A DNA stretch of 64,000 nt from Thermomicrobium sp. CFH 73360 (GTDB lineage Bacteria; Chloroflexota; Chloroflexia; Thermomicrobiales; Thermomicrobiaceae), in contig NZ_JAMSLS010000001.1 of NCBI RefSeq assembly GCF_023806465.1, forward strand, positions 711,659-775,658, written 5' to 3'. Position 1 is the stretch's first letter, and each line of letters begins with the position of its first letter. The notes under the pieces were generated by a model. That model was given only the letters and a program-made list of their open reading frames with translations. It ran no database searches and had not been told where the DNA came from. This document shows positions 54,209-63,045 of the stretch, one piece after another. A program made the position numbers and the translations under genes.

Positions 54209-55993
54209 TTAGCGATACCAGCCGATTGTCTGCACTGCTTGCGCCCCAAGCAAGCCGAGCTGGACTTCGTACGGCGTGCCAGCCGCCTCCGGGTGGAATT
54301 CGAAGCGAGCCCGCTCGAAATACTGCACAGTGTACTCCTTCCCATCGCTCGGGTTCACCTCACGGAACTCTGGGCTGATCGGCAAGCCAAAGCGCGCAAG
54401 CCCGCCGTTCCGTTCCCAGTATCGCAAAAAGGCACCCTGAACGACGAAGCCAGTTTCCGGGAAATACCGTTGATCCGGGCCGAGTCTCTCCGGAGGAGGT
54501 TGTGGCGGGAAGGTGCGGTCACCGAGGGCCCAGCGGCCAAGATGAGCAAGCTGGACCTCATGGGGAGACCCTCGGTACTCCGGCCAGTACTCAAAGCGTG
54601 CACGCTCGAAGAATTGCACGAGCCGGCCGCCGCTCCAGAACGGCTCCGTCAGAGGATATCCAAAGGCAGCGAGCCCGCCGTTCTGTTCCCAGTAGCGGCG
54701 GAATGGCCCACTCAAGGTATGCCCGGTCTGGGGAAAGTAGCGCACGGTCGGATCGCTCGGAGGAGCGACTCGACTCGTCGGAACCGCCTCAGGGCGTGCC
54801 AGTTGCTGGTAGACCAGGTAAGCGGGCTTCCGCGGCCACGGGATTGCTTCCCGTCCGTAAACGGTGTTGGAGTCAAGGAGGCGGACTAGCCCCCAACTTG
54901 CATATCCGTGTGAGAGACCAAAGTCCTCGAATTTGAACCAGAAGACCCGCTCAACTTCTGGTGCTTGCTCCCACAGCAGCGTGTAGACCTGTCCCAGGAA
55001 TTCCGCCTGCGCTTGTTCAGACGCTGTCGGCGAGAGTACGCCAGTGCTGGACCATGGCGGGGGATCAGCAACCATTCCCACCTCAGTCACCCAGATCGGG
55101 GACAAATCCGTGTGGGCAAGCTGGATGGCTCGTAGTTCGCGCACCGCCGCGAGTACGCTCCCGCCATCTGGGAGGAAATAGGGGTGGATGGAGACCGCAT
55201 CCCACGGATACCGGCCAGTGCGCGCCCGAAACTCCCGTACTGCCGGACTCTCGTAGACCGCACGCCACCAGTCGAGGTGCCGGTCACCATCGTGGTGCCG
55301 ATCAAACAGAAGACTGCCAGCAACCACACGAGTTGAGGGACTGAGCTGTTGTACCGTTTCGTAGACATCTACAGCGAGTCGCCCATAGACGTCCGGACGA
55401 ACTGCATGCTCTCGCTGGTTCGTTTCCTCCCAGAGGAGTTCATTGGCATTGGGCTCGTTCAGGAGTTCAACCGCACCCAGTGCTCTTCCGTAGCGTCCAA
55501 GAATCTCTTTCGTGCGCTCCACGAACGCACGGGTGTATCGATTACGGCCCTCACGGTCAGGCGATTCGTTGATTGTCCGAAAGCGATAAGACTCGTCAAC
55601 GTCGGCCAAGATACCCGAACCAAGCACTGCCAGCACCTTCATCCCGTAGCGGGGTGCAAGATCAAACAGGCACCAGTCATGCTTGTCATAATCGACCCAG
55701 CCAGGGCCAGGAGCAGTATCATACTCGGCATGGAACTCGATCCGTACCCAACGGGCGCCGAGCGCTGTCATCTCCGCCATCATCGTCTCAAGAAAGATGC
55801 GATTGACAGCAAGTGGGGCGCGTTCTGGATCCGTATTGAACTCGTACCAAGGATCACGACCGACAATTCCGAAGAACTCCGCACGGGTCGCAGGGTCTCG
55901 CTGCGCTGAGATGGTTGCGGCTGGTCGACCGACAAGACTTATGGCGAGGAGCGCGAGCGCCAGCACCGCACGCAATCCTCGTCCAATGCCCAT
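54209..55993 (-). CDS. secreted glycoside hydrolase-like protein with C-terminal repeats
   Basis: 594 residues with a signal peptide (MGIGRGLRAVLALALLAISLV). The TIM-barrel domain (about 35-385) has ELLNEPNANELLWEE with the Glu acid/base and IWVTEVGMVADPP with the Glu nucleophile, as in clan A (GH39/GH5-like) enzymes. After it come two repeats (RYFPQTGHTLSGPFRRYWEQNGGLAAFGYPLTEP and a second from QRYFPETGFVVQGAFL), each ending in a [17 protein letters not shown] motif. The same repeat is at the start of the window. Likely an exported polysaccharide-active enzyme whose repeats bind the cell surface; substrate unknown. Confidence 0.85.
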   Translation of the reverse strand: MGIGRGLRAVLALALLAISLVGRPAATISAQRDPATRAEFFGIVGRDPWYEFNTDPERAPLAVNRIFLETMMAEMTALGARWVRIEFHAEYDTAPGPGWVDYDKHDWCLFDLAPRYGMKVLAVLGSGILADVDESYRFRTINESPDREGRNRYTRAFVERTKEILGRYGRALGAVELLNEPNANELLWEETNQREHAVRPDVYGRLAVDVYETVQQLSPSTRVVAGSLLFDRHHDGDRHLDWWRAVYESPAVREFRARTGRYPWDAVSIHPYFLPDGGSVLAAVRELRAIQLAHTDLSPIWVTEVGMVADPPPWSSTGVLSPTASEQAQAEFLGQVYTLLWEQAPEVERVFWFKFEDFGLSHGYASWGLVRLLDSNTVYGREAIPWPRKPAYLVYQQLARPEAVPTSRVAPPSDPTVRYFPQTGHTLSGPFRRYWEQNGGLAAFGYPLTEPFWSGGRLVQFFERARFEYWPEYRGSPHEVQLAHLGRWALGDRTFPPQPPPERLGPDQRYFPETGFVVQGAFLRYWERNGGLARFGLPISPEFREVNPSDGKEYTVQYFERARFEFHPEAAGTPYEVQLGLLGAQAVQTIGWYR

Positions 55994-56038
55994 CGGCGCC
56001 CCCTACCCTTCCCGCATCGCCCACAGACGGCACGCGTG

Positions 56039-56941
56039 TTAGGCCACACGCAGCGCCTGTCGCCAAGGTTCGAGGACAAATCGCTCCAACGCCTCCGCAA
56101 CTCCGTCCTCGTCATGCCCCCGCACAACTGCCCCAGCTTGGGCACGCACGTGCTCGGGGGCATTCCCCATCGCGACTCCAAGTCCGGCCCGACGCAGAAG
56201 TGGGAGATCGTTTTCGCCGTCCCCCACAGCGAGAACGTCGTCCAGCGTCAGCCCGCGCCGCCGCGCCAGGAGTTCCACCCCGCTCGCTTTGCTCACCCCC
56301 GGCGCATGCACGTTAGCAACCCAACGCGGGAGCTGTGGGATCCACTCGAACGGGCCATGGTGATAGATCGGGAGCCCAGCCCGCGCCAAACGAGCCGTCG
56401 CACGGCGGAGCGCCCTCTCCGGGCCAAAGAGATCGACTGTGAGCACATCCTCAAGTTCGAGTACATCCGCAACCGGGAGGCGATCGACCTCACCGGTACG
56501 TGGCAACAGCTCCGCCTCGAACTCCGGCAAGGGTGGAAGCGGGTCGGTGACAAGCACCAGCCGCTCACTACTACGAGGGGCGCGCAAGGCGAGCGCTCCC
56601 AGTCCTTCTCGCCTGGCTTCGGCAAGTGCACGCGCCAATCCAGCACGGTCAAGCGGACGCTCAGCCAGTGCCCTCTCGGTGTCTGTCTCCCAAACCAGCG
56701 CACCGTTGTAGAGCACGAGAGGGAGCAAGATCCCGAGTTGCTCGAGCACCGGAAGTGTCGTACATAAGCGCCGTCCGGTCGCAAGTGCTACCTCGATCCC
56801 CAGCGCCCGACAAGCCATAATTGCGTCATGGACCACCGGCCGCACCACGTCCGAGGGATCCAAGAGTGTTCCATCGATGTCGAGCACAACAAGCCGGAAT
56901 AGTCGTTCCTTGACTATTTGGTTGGCTTGGTGGTACCCCAT
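56039..56941 (-). CDS. HAD-superfamily Cof-type phosphatase
   Basis: 300 residues. HAD motif I is LVVLDIDGTLLDPSD, motif II has VALATGRRLCTTLP, and motif III/IV is AVGDGENDLPLLRRAGLGVAMGNAPEHVRA. The type IIb cap inserted in the middle marks the Cof/YwpJ group, which dephosphorylates sugar phosphates and other small metabolites. It is first in the minus-strand run with the GH-like protein (45 bases downstream), VOC and DinB. Confidence 0.94.
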   Translation of the reverse strand: MGYHQANQIVKERLFRLVVLDIDGTLLDPSDVVRPVVHDAIMACRALGIEVALATGRRLCTTLPVLEQLGILLPLVLYNGALVWETDTERALAERPLDRAGLARALAEARREGLGALALRAPRSSERLVLVTDPLPPLPEFEAELLPRTGEVDRLPVADVLELEDVLTVDLFGPERALRRATARLARAGLPIYHHGPFEWIPQLPRWVANVHAPGVSKASGVELLARRRGLTLDDVLAVGDGENDLPLLRRAGLGVAMGNAPEHVRAQAGAVVRGHDEDGVAEALERFVLEPWRQALRVA

Positions 56942-57650
56942 TACACCCTCGCTCGCGCCTTGCCATCATTGGTATAGCATAGGCCCCTTGGGATTTTGAT
57001 CTTTTGTCGAAGACTCTTTCTCCTACCGATTACAGGGGAAGTGTGAAGACCGTGTGGAGAGACGGGGTATCTGCCGAGCTGTGTGTATGGGGTACTGTGG
57101 CCACGGCTGGACTATCGCCGCGACGCGCCACACAGGAACACGCGAGGGTCCGGCAGCCATCGGTGATCGCAACGCGGGTATCTCGACGGAGGACAATATG
57201 CAGCGAGGCAGTACAACCCTCGCTGCAACCGGAAGAGATACCGTATTGGCCCGGCAAGCCCCAAGGCCTGTTCGAAGGCGGGCAGCTCATCAAGGAGCGT
57301 CGCCAGCTTCGCGGATTACTCCAGCACACGGTCAATTGCCGCGAGTTTGGCGCGGAGCGGGGATGGAAGAGCTTCGACGTCGAGCTGTGCCCGGAGTTGC
57401 TGTGCTCGGTCCACGTGATCTCGCGCTTCCTCGATCAGCTGCTGGGACTGATGGAGCACATCAAGCTAGGTGGAAGAGTGCGACGTTGGCGGAGACGTTA
57501 TCCCGGTCGTCTCGAGCGCGGTGACCATTACTTGTCCGACATGGACAAGCATCAGGCCACCTGCAGAGGGTTCCCGGCCGAGAGAGAAAATCACGCGTAG
57601 CCGCGGAGCGAAGTCAGCTAATGTCCACTTCCGCACCCCATCGCGCCTTT
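56942..57650. other. stretch with gene remnants downstream of the HEPN-MNT pair
   Basis: No intact gene. On the minus strand two pieces look like real protein: an open segment directly after the MNT stop (EQLKRRDGVRKWTLADFAPRLRVIF) at about 57570-57650, and the coiled-coil piece at 57256-57459. Both are broken by stops. The plus-strand frames opposite them are shadows. Confidence 0.45.
57256..57459 (-). pseudogene. remnant of a helical protein (regulator-like)
   Basis: From GTG 57459 the frame reads LHQSQQLIEEARDHVDRAQQL, then RAQLDVEALPSPLRAKLAAI, DRVLE and TAA at 57318-57316; the same frame then continues naturally for about 20 codons (SAKLATLLDELPAFEQALGL). It looks like the C-terminal coiled coil of a MerR-type or similar regulator interrupted by a stop. 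There is no ribosome site. Identity is a guess; the protein-like reading is what is seen. Confidence 0.35.
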
Positions 57651-58016
57651 TCAGCTGCTCCCCTGAACCCAGACCATCTCTCGTCGCAAGGTGTCGGCCA
57701 GGCGCAGGCTCCGCTTGTCTCGTTGCTCCCACTCCGCGCGCGTATAGATATAGACGAGCGCCTCTGCCTGCACTGGCAGCTCCTCCAGCGGCAAAAGCGC
57801 CATCCTCCGCTCAAACGGGAGCTCCGACGTTTCCAGGATCACCACGATGTCCAGGTCACTTCCTACCCCGGCATCGCCGGGAGCGTAGGAGCCAAAGACG
57901 CCCACCGCCACCAGTCCCGGTAGCGGCAGACGCCGGGCCCAAGCCGTGACCGCCTCAAGAACCTCAGCGCGGCTCGGCCATCTGAGCACGGACGAATGCA
58001 ACGATCTGACTGGCAT
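57651..58016 (-). CDS. MNT-type minimal nucleotidyltransferase
   Basis: 121 residues from ATG 58016 (AGGAGG 9 bases upstream); a GTG at 57989 is the alternative. The catalytic motif is GVFGSYAPGDAGVGSDLDIVV, the GSx10DxD signature of the pol-beta fold, with a later acidic residue region PVQAEALVYIYTR. Paired with HEPN proteins it acts as antitoxin or AMP-transferase in type VII-like toxin-antitoxin modules. It overlaps the HEPN gene by 53 bases with the ATG start. Confidence 0.85.
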   Translation of the reverse strand: MPVRSLHSSVLRWPSRAEVLEAVTAWARRLPLPGLVAVGVFGSYAPGDAGVGSDLDIVVILETSELPFERRMALLPLEELPVQAEALVYIYTRAEWEQRDKRSLRLADTLRREMVWVQGSS

Positions 58017-58353
58017 AGGCGATTGCCTCCTGGCTCTGCAAGGGCCCGTAGTGCTCAACCGGCGCTCCCGCCGGGAAGGCGTCTGGATAGCGCGTCGGCA
58101 CATACAGAGCATCCAACGAGCGGGCCTTCTCCACCAGTAGAGGGGGAACCGCGATGGGCAGCTCGGCCAGGAGAAGGACCACTAGCTGCCTCCAGGCCTC
58201 CTGGCCCAGGTGAAGGTGCAGAGCCTTCACCGCCTTCTCAGCGGCCTGTTGGGCCGCAAAGCATGCCCACTTGTGTCGCCCCGCCTGCGCGGCAATCTTT
58301 GCCATCTCCAGGTCAGACTCAGCCTGCTGCAGCCTATCAGGCGCGCGATTCAT
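57964..58353 (-). CDS. HEPN-domain protein, partner of MNT
   Basis: 129 residues from ATG 58353 (AGGTG upstream). The HEPN fold is seen in LQQAESDLEMAKIAAQAGRHKWACFAAQQAAEKAVKALHLHLG and YVPTRYPDAFP. The Rx4-6H ribonuclease motif of toxic HEPNs is not clear, so this may be the non-RNase PF05168 subgroup. Upstream of and overlapping the MNT gene, it forms a standard HEPN-MNT pair. Confidence 0.85.
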   Translation of the reverse strand: MNRAPDRLQQAESDLEMAKIAAQAGRHKWACFAAQQAAEKAVKALHLHLGQEAWRQLVVLLLAELPIAVPPLLVEKARSLDALYVPTRYPDAFPAGAPVEHYGPLQSQEAIAYASQIVAFVRAQMAEPR

Positions 58354-59455
58354 CTGCTGCACCTGATGGACTCTGTTCCTTCCGCTTACCAGCGACAGCA
58401 GGAGCGCTGAGATTGTATAGGGCAGTTCTCGGTGAGCACTCGCAGTGCTCAGCCGTGGGGCACATATTCACCGTGTTCGTCGCTGTCACCCAGCGATGAT
58501 CATTGCAGCAGTGATATCGAATAACTGCTCACAGTGGTAACAGCACGTGCAGGTGAATCCGGGGACGCCAACCGCGCGGACCTGGCTGATCGGCCGCCGC
58601 ATGGTGGCATCGTCGTAGATGTTCGAGAGCTCGAGTGGTACGTCAGCGGTGCGCTCCCAGTTGCGCGGTTCCGCGTACCACCCGCGATACCAGGTGAGAA
58701 CCGGTCGGACAGGAGTGAAGGCACCTGCCGGTTGCAGTTTAAGGGAGAGGACAGCAAAAGAGGCCAGGAGACGAGAAGTACCCGCCAGGACACACTGCTT
58801 CGGCGAACGCGTCTCGGTGCGCTGCAAGCAGCCCGTGCCATCAGATCGCCTCCTTCCTGCCGTGCTCTTGCCTGTCACGGCTCCCCTTTCTTCAGCGACG
58901 CACCATGATGGTACCCTCAGGAAGAGAGAGCTTCTGCAGAGCCTCCTCGCTCCGAAGCAGCTGTTGCACAGTAGACATTCGGCACCGCTCGCCGCTGCTG
59001 AAATTTCACAGCGGCACACAGTGTCAACAGGAAGTTCATGGTGGAGCCAGGGCTTGTCAGAGCCAAGGGTAAAGACAGCTATTGACAGCTGCGTCGCTTA
59101 CCGAACCCCCTGTCTGACTCGCCAGTCTGCTCGGTTGGGCAGGTCGAAGATCCGCGATCTCCTTGCGGAGGGTTGAGAGCCTCGTGCGATGGCAGGCAAC
59201 CGTCTCTTGTTTGCGCCCGTTCACCTATGTGCGTCATCGAGCCTCATTCGACCGAGAACGGTTGCCCTCCACGTTGTGCTCAAGTGCTTCTCAACGACAG
59301 CCCACGGGCTACAGACAGATTGATTTACTACCCAACTCTTTGCAGGACATGCTTTTTGGTTCGTGCCATTCTGTTGATTCCCGTCACGTGGAGAAATGGA
59401 GTCGACGATCTGCTGATGACGCTTGACAATGGGGAGGAACGGAGGGAGTGAGACG
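58354..59455. other. 1.1-kb stretch holding a gene remnant
   Basis: The only recognisable content is the frameshifted fragment at 58486-58841 on the minus strand. The rest (58842-59455) shows no gene, RNA motif or repeat. TTGACA occurs at about 59080 and 59425 on the plus strand, without good -10 boxes. Confidence 0.45.
58486..58841 (-). pseudogene. frameshifted N-terminal fragment of a secreted glycosidase-like protein
   Basis: AAGGAGG lies 7 bases before ATG 58841, but that frame becomes Arg/Ser-rich. A neighbouring frame carries LLASFAVLSLKLQPAGAF (signal-peptide end), then TPVRPVLTWYRGWYAEP, RNWERTADVPLELSNIYD and ATMRRPISQVRAVGVPGFTC, before stopping at 58486. The YDDATM-RRxISQxRAxGVxGF pattern recalls GH99-like or related TIM-barrel starts. 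So a real gene start has suffered a frameshift and 3' loss. Parent family is inference. Confidence 0.45.
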
Positions 59456-60271
59456 ATGTACCTGACACGGCACCTGACGCGCGAGGGAATTCGCTGGGCC
59501 TGCGATGGGCAGTGGTTGCCAGCCGGCTTCCGCCTCAGCTGGCTTTTGGAACTTCCGGCTGCCACGGCACGAGGCCTATTAGCAATGCTTCCCCGCGGTG
59601 AACGAGCCAGCGGCCCTCTGCTTGCCCCAATCGACCCAGAGCAGGAAGTCTGGGCCGCTGGGGTCACCTACCTGCGCAGTCGTGATGCCCGGATGGCCGA
59701 AGCACAGGTGAAAGATATCTACTGGCGCGTCTACGAGGCAGAACGGCCGGAACTTTTCTTGAAAGGCCAAGGATGGCGAATGGTCGGACCAGGGGAACCG
59801 GTGCGCGTGCGCCGCGACAGCCGTTGGAATGTCCCCGAGCCGGAACTCGCCGTTGTGTTCACCCAGTCGCTGGAGCCCTTCGGCTACACGGTGGGGAACG
59901 ATGTCTCCTCACGCGATATCGAAGGGGAGAACCCACTCTACCTTCCGCAAGCCAAGGTGTACGACGGTGCCGGCGCACTGGGACCAGGGATCGTGGTCAT
60001 CGAATGTGCCGACGAACTACACGATGTCCCGGTCGCGATGGAGGTTTACCGCGGGGATACGCTTGTCTACCGAGGCGAGACGACGACGGCCCGCATGAAG
60101 CGGCCCCCGGAGCAACTCTTGGCCTGGCTGGGCAGGGAACTCCGCTTCCCCTGGGGTGGCGTGCTGATGACCGGAACCGGTATCGTCCCGCCGGACGACT
60201 TCTCGCTCGCGCCGGGAGACCGGGTGGTCGTTCGCGTCGGCGAGCTGGTGCTGGACAACCCGGTCGGGTGA
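59456..60271 (+). CDS. fumarylacetoacetate hydrolase (FAH) family protein
   Basis: 271 residues from ATG 59456 (GGAGGGAG upstream). The FAH fold shows [36 protein letters not shown], the metal ligands in PEPELAVVF (ExE) and [25 protein letters not shown] (Asp). Relatives hydrolyse or decarboxylate 2-keto acid intermediates of aromatic or sugar-acid breakdown. It stands alone; the substrate cannot be told. Confidence 0.92.
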   Translation: MYLTRHLTREGIRWACDGQWLPAGFRLSWLLELPAATARGLLAMLPRGERASGPLLAPIDPEQEVWAAGVTYLRSRDARMAEAQVKDIYWRVYEAERPELFLKGQGWRMVGPGEPVRVRRDSRWNVPEPELAVVFTQSLEPFGYTVGNDVSSRDIEGENPLYLPQAKVYDGAGALGPGIVVIECADELHDVPVAMEVYRGDTLVYRGETTTARMKRPPEQLLAWLGRELRFPWGGVLMTGTGIVPPDDFSLAPGDRVVVRVGELVLDNPVG

Positions 60272-60942
60272 CGAACCACACTACCACGCCCGACCGATTC
60301 ACAGCATCCTCATAGCACCACCGTGTTCGCTGTGCCTACTGAACGTCCAGGCCATCGCCTGGTGGAGTGTCTTCACCACTCGGTGCAGATGAACGGACTG
60401 GTGAGCCGGAGCACCTCCTTCCTGTCTAAGAAGTTCCGAGAGAGACGGGTCTCGCGTAAGCCGATCGCCTTGATGTTGGCTGTGCGTGAGCGTGGCACCT
60501 GTCAGGATCGGTGACTCGAGTCACGTCTTCGCTGCGCAGACGCAACCTGCTGAGTCTTCTCGTCCCAAGCCCCCTCGGAGAACTCGCAGGAGAACGGTTG
60601 TCCCTCCATCGGCAATTGGCACTCCCAGCGAGATATCTCCTGCCAATTGAGCTGGTTGCCAGTTATCCCTCTGGGCAACCCCGATGGCAGATCGTGGCAC
60701 TCCGGGTCACTGTACTTGCGCATCATCGTCGTCCGGTCCGCTTGCGGCGCGCAGCCGGCAGATCCGGGACATGCCCACCGATACATGGAAGGCCGAGGAT
60801 CGCTGCTCGAGCGAACTTCGGCCCTGAGGAAGACTTCCGCGCCGTCCGCCCAACCCCTGCGGCACCCTACCGAGCATCAGCGCATCGGCAGCCTATTGCG
60901 TCATCTCTACCGATGCGCGAGCCCCAAAGGAAGACGCAAAGA
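60272..60942. other. gene-free stretch
   Basis: About 670 bases. Frames on both strands (minus 60502-60786; plus from 60511) read part naturally but have no ribosome site, so neither is called. The stretch ends at the terminator of the minus-strand secreted protein. Confidence 0.35.
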
Positions 60943-60982
60943 CAGGCGAACGAGGTAGGAGTGCTCCTACCCCGCTCGCCTG
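60943..60982 (-). terminator. terminator of the secreted protein gene at 61003
   Basis: A stem of about 18 bp with two A-C mismatches (CAGGCGAACGAGGTAGGAG paired with CTCCTACCCCGCTCGCCTG) and a 2-nt loop, 20 bases past the stop on the minus strand, followed by TCTTTGCG. Confidence 0.75.
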
Positions 60983-61002
60983 AAGATATCCAGCCAATCT
61001 CA

Positions 61003-62316
61003 TCAGTCGCAATGCCCCGGCCCAATATACCCATTGTTAAACTGATCGAGAGTAGAAGCCCAGGCAATGAGGTCACTGCGCTGGTACCCAGACGGATACG
61101 GGGTCGTCGGTGAGGCCACTGCGAAGTACGCCGCGGCGTTGGCGAGGGCGGTCTGCACCTCGGCTGGAGCCGTCGCCCCATTGGCCACATTCAGCGTCGC
61201 CGCAATGAACTGGTGTGCGAGGATGTAGTAGGCGTTTCCACCAGCCGGAGGCGTCTGGAGAACGCCGAGCCAGGTCTGACCACTGTTGTAGAAGGTATCG
61301 TCCGGCGAGTAGCCTGCTGGCCAACGGTCTGTCCAGCGTTGCCAGTAACCTTGCGTCAAGGTACAGCCCTCCATGCCGCCGCCTGGCGTCGTCGGGCAAT
61401 CTGCGAAGAGCGTGACTGCGGCGCTCGCTGAATGCGTCATGTGCGTATCACTCTCGGTCAGTGTCGCACTGTTTGTCAACGTTCCAACACGGGTCTCCTC
61501 AGCGTCACAGGCAGAGACATTCGTGACCGTAATCGTGAGGGACGTGACCGAGCTCTCAGTGAGCGTCGTCGTCCACGGCCCGCTCGGCGTACAGGTGAAG
61601 CCGGCTGGGCAAGCTAGCGCATCGTCGAGCGTCGCGGTCTCGTCGATCTCGGTCGGCATCGATGGGAGCCAGAAGCTCGCCTTCGGCTCCGGGCCGCACG
61701 GCTCCCCCGGCTTACAGTTCTTCGCATTGTCGTTGATTGACCCGGAGTGATTCGTGATCTTTACTTTGGCGACGTTCCGGTACTGGGCACCTTCGACTGG
61801 GGTGAACTGTACGTCATACGGGTAGCAGAAGGTCTCACCTGGACCGAGGACCGGCTTCGCGCTTGTATCGACCGGTTGAGAGACAAGTGTCTGAAACTTT
61901 CCGGATCCGACTTTGTACTCCACCACGTCGGTGATGGTCAAGTTCTCGGTGGGTTTGCTACCACCGTTCGTGACACAGATTTGGCCGCGTACGCCGTAGA
62001 CGTCGATCGGTTCACTGCGCGTCGCGGTGATCGTGAACGTCACCGTTCCGCTCACGTTTGGCGCGAGCGTGAGTACGTCAACGTCAGCCGTCTTGTCCAG
62101 CGTCCAGTCGTAGCGCCGCTCCCAATACCCCTCAGCCGTCTTGACAGCACTCAACGTCGTGCCAGGCACCCCACCGCGGTCACGTGGAGTCGAGACTTTC
62201 ACCGTCTTCACCGGTGGGGACTTGCTCATCTGTCGCGCACTCACGAGTGCCGGGCCGGCCAGCGAGAGGACCATGAGCACGAGAGTCAAAGCCACGACGA
62301 GCCGTTTCGTTCGCAT
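61003..62316 (-). CDS. secreted protein with beta-sandwich domains and a C-terminal Cys-rich domain
   Basis: 437 residues from ATG 62316; the signal peptide is MRTKRLVVALTLVLMVLSLAG to VSARQ. Two beta-sandwich parts follow (GYWERRYDWTLDKTADVDVLTL... and SSVTSLTITVTNVSACDAEETRVG), like DUF11/ bacterial Ig-type modules. The last ~110 residues (GCTLTQGYWQRWTDRWPAG, YYILAHQFIAATLNVANGA) form a domain found at the end of many secreted Chloroflexi and actinobacterial proteins. Function unknown; it is surely extracytoplasmic. Confidence 0.8.
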   Translation of the reverse strand: MRTKRLVVALTLVLMVLSLAGPALVSARQMSKSPPVKTVKVSTPRDRGGVPGTTLSAVKTAEGYWERRYDWTLDKTADVDVLTLAPNVSGTVTFTITATRSEPIDVYGVRGQICVTNGGSKPTENLTITDVVEYKVGSGKFQTLVSQPVDTSAKPVLGPGETFCYPYDVQFTPVEGAQYRNVAKVKITNHSGSINDNAKNCKPGEPCGPEPKASFWLPSMPTEIDETATLDDALACPAGFTCTPSGPWTTTLTESSVTSLTITVTNVSACDAEETRVGTLTNSATLTESDTHMTHSASAAVTLFADCPTTPGGGMEGCTLTQGYWQRWTDRWPAGYSPDDTFYNSGQTWLGVLQTPPAGGNAYYILAHQFIAATLNVANGATAPAEVQTALANAAAYFAVASPTTPYPSGYQRSDLIAWASTLDQFNNGYIGPGHCD

Positions 62317-62479
62317 CAGACCCACCCCCAATCCACCTTCAATGAGATCCACTCAGGGGTCACCGCGCTTCAGCGCTCGTTGGGAACCTGTGCCTCACTC
62401 CCTCCTGTCCCATCTCGCTGACGGAGCGGTGACGTAGGACTATAGTCTTACCGTACTACCCCTGAAGACCCACACCAAA

Positions 62480-62508
62480 ATAATACCCATTGCCCATCCT
62501 CTTGTCAA
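62480..62508 (-). promoter_or_regulatory. strong sigma-70 promoter of the secreted protein gene
   Basis: On the minus strand TTGACA (62508-62503), a 17-base spacer and TATTAT (62485-62480). Transcription would start near 62473, giving a leader of about 155 bases whose function is unknown. Confidence 0.75.
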
Positions 62509-62941
62509 GTTTCTGCTCAATAAGCGCCAGACCGTAACCTGCCCGAATGCGTCCAGCGGTCACGAGTCTCCAAACTCCGGCTCTTGGGTGCTCATGGGCA
62601 AAGCGCTGCTCGCCCACCGCTCCCCGTAACCCGGACAAACACGCCCGAGACTTGTGCATTCCGTCGCGCTATCCTTCAGACTCCTTCTGCCCAGCGACCA
62701 CGTTGTTGGCAGGGTCCCGCGTGACCAGGCACTCTTCAAATCCGCTGCTCTGAAACCCGCAACGCGAGGAGGCGAGTGCTCAGAAGGGTTTCACTCGTCA
62801 TCCTCGAAATGGTCAGCGACTGTCATACCAGCGTCGACCACCCGAGAGCAGCGAAGGCACTGGCTCCAATCCCCAGCCTTACCAGGGTCGCCTCAACCGT
62901 GAGTAGGTACGAAAGTCCCATCAGAAAACCTGCCGCTTCGC

Positions 62942-62970
62942 TTGACAGGACTTCCGTCACATCTCATACT
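62942..62970 (+). promoter_or_regulatory. sigma-70 promoter of the Ig-like secreted protein gene
   Basis: TTGACA at 62942-62947, a 17-base spacer and CATACT at 62965-62970. Transcription would begin near 62977. The ~70-base leader contains GGCTAATTCCCCGGAGGC and a small GAGGC/GCCTC hairpin (about 62994-63018); no riboswitch class was recognised. Confidence 0.7.
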
Positions 62971-63045
62971 TAGGATAAATTGGCTAATTCCCCGGAGGCA
63001 AAAGAGCAGAAGACGCCTCGCCGCATCCGAGGGGAGGGTGAGAGG

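Larger units (their letters stand above)
62317..63045. other. divergent intergenic region with two promoters
   Basis: It separates two genes for secreted proteins and holds a strong promoter for each (62480-62508 minus, 62942-62970 plus). Both leaders are untranslated, about 155 and 70 bases. A minus frame at 62456-62659 spans the promoter and is not called a gene. Confidence 0.5.

Noticed and set aside
60502..60786. 94-codon minus-strand frame
   Set aside because: Partly natural composition, but no ribosome site or domain, and the plus strand also has a long frame here.
62456..62659. 67-codon minus-strand frame ending GNGYYFGVGLQG
   Set aside because: It covers the -35 and -10 boxes of the downstream promoter and has no ribosome site.
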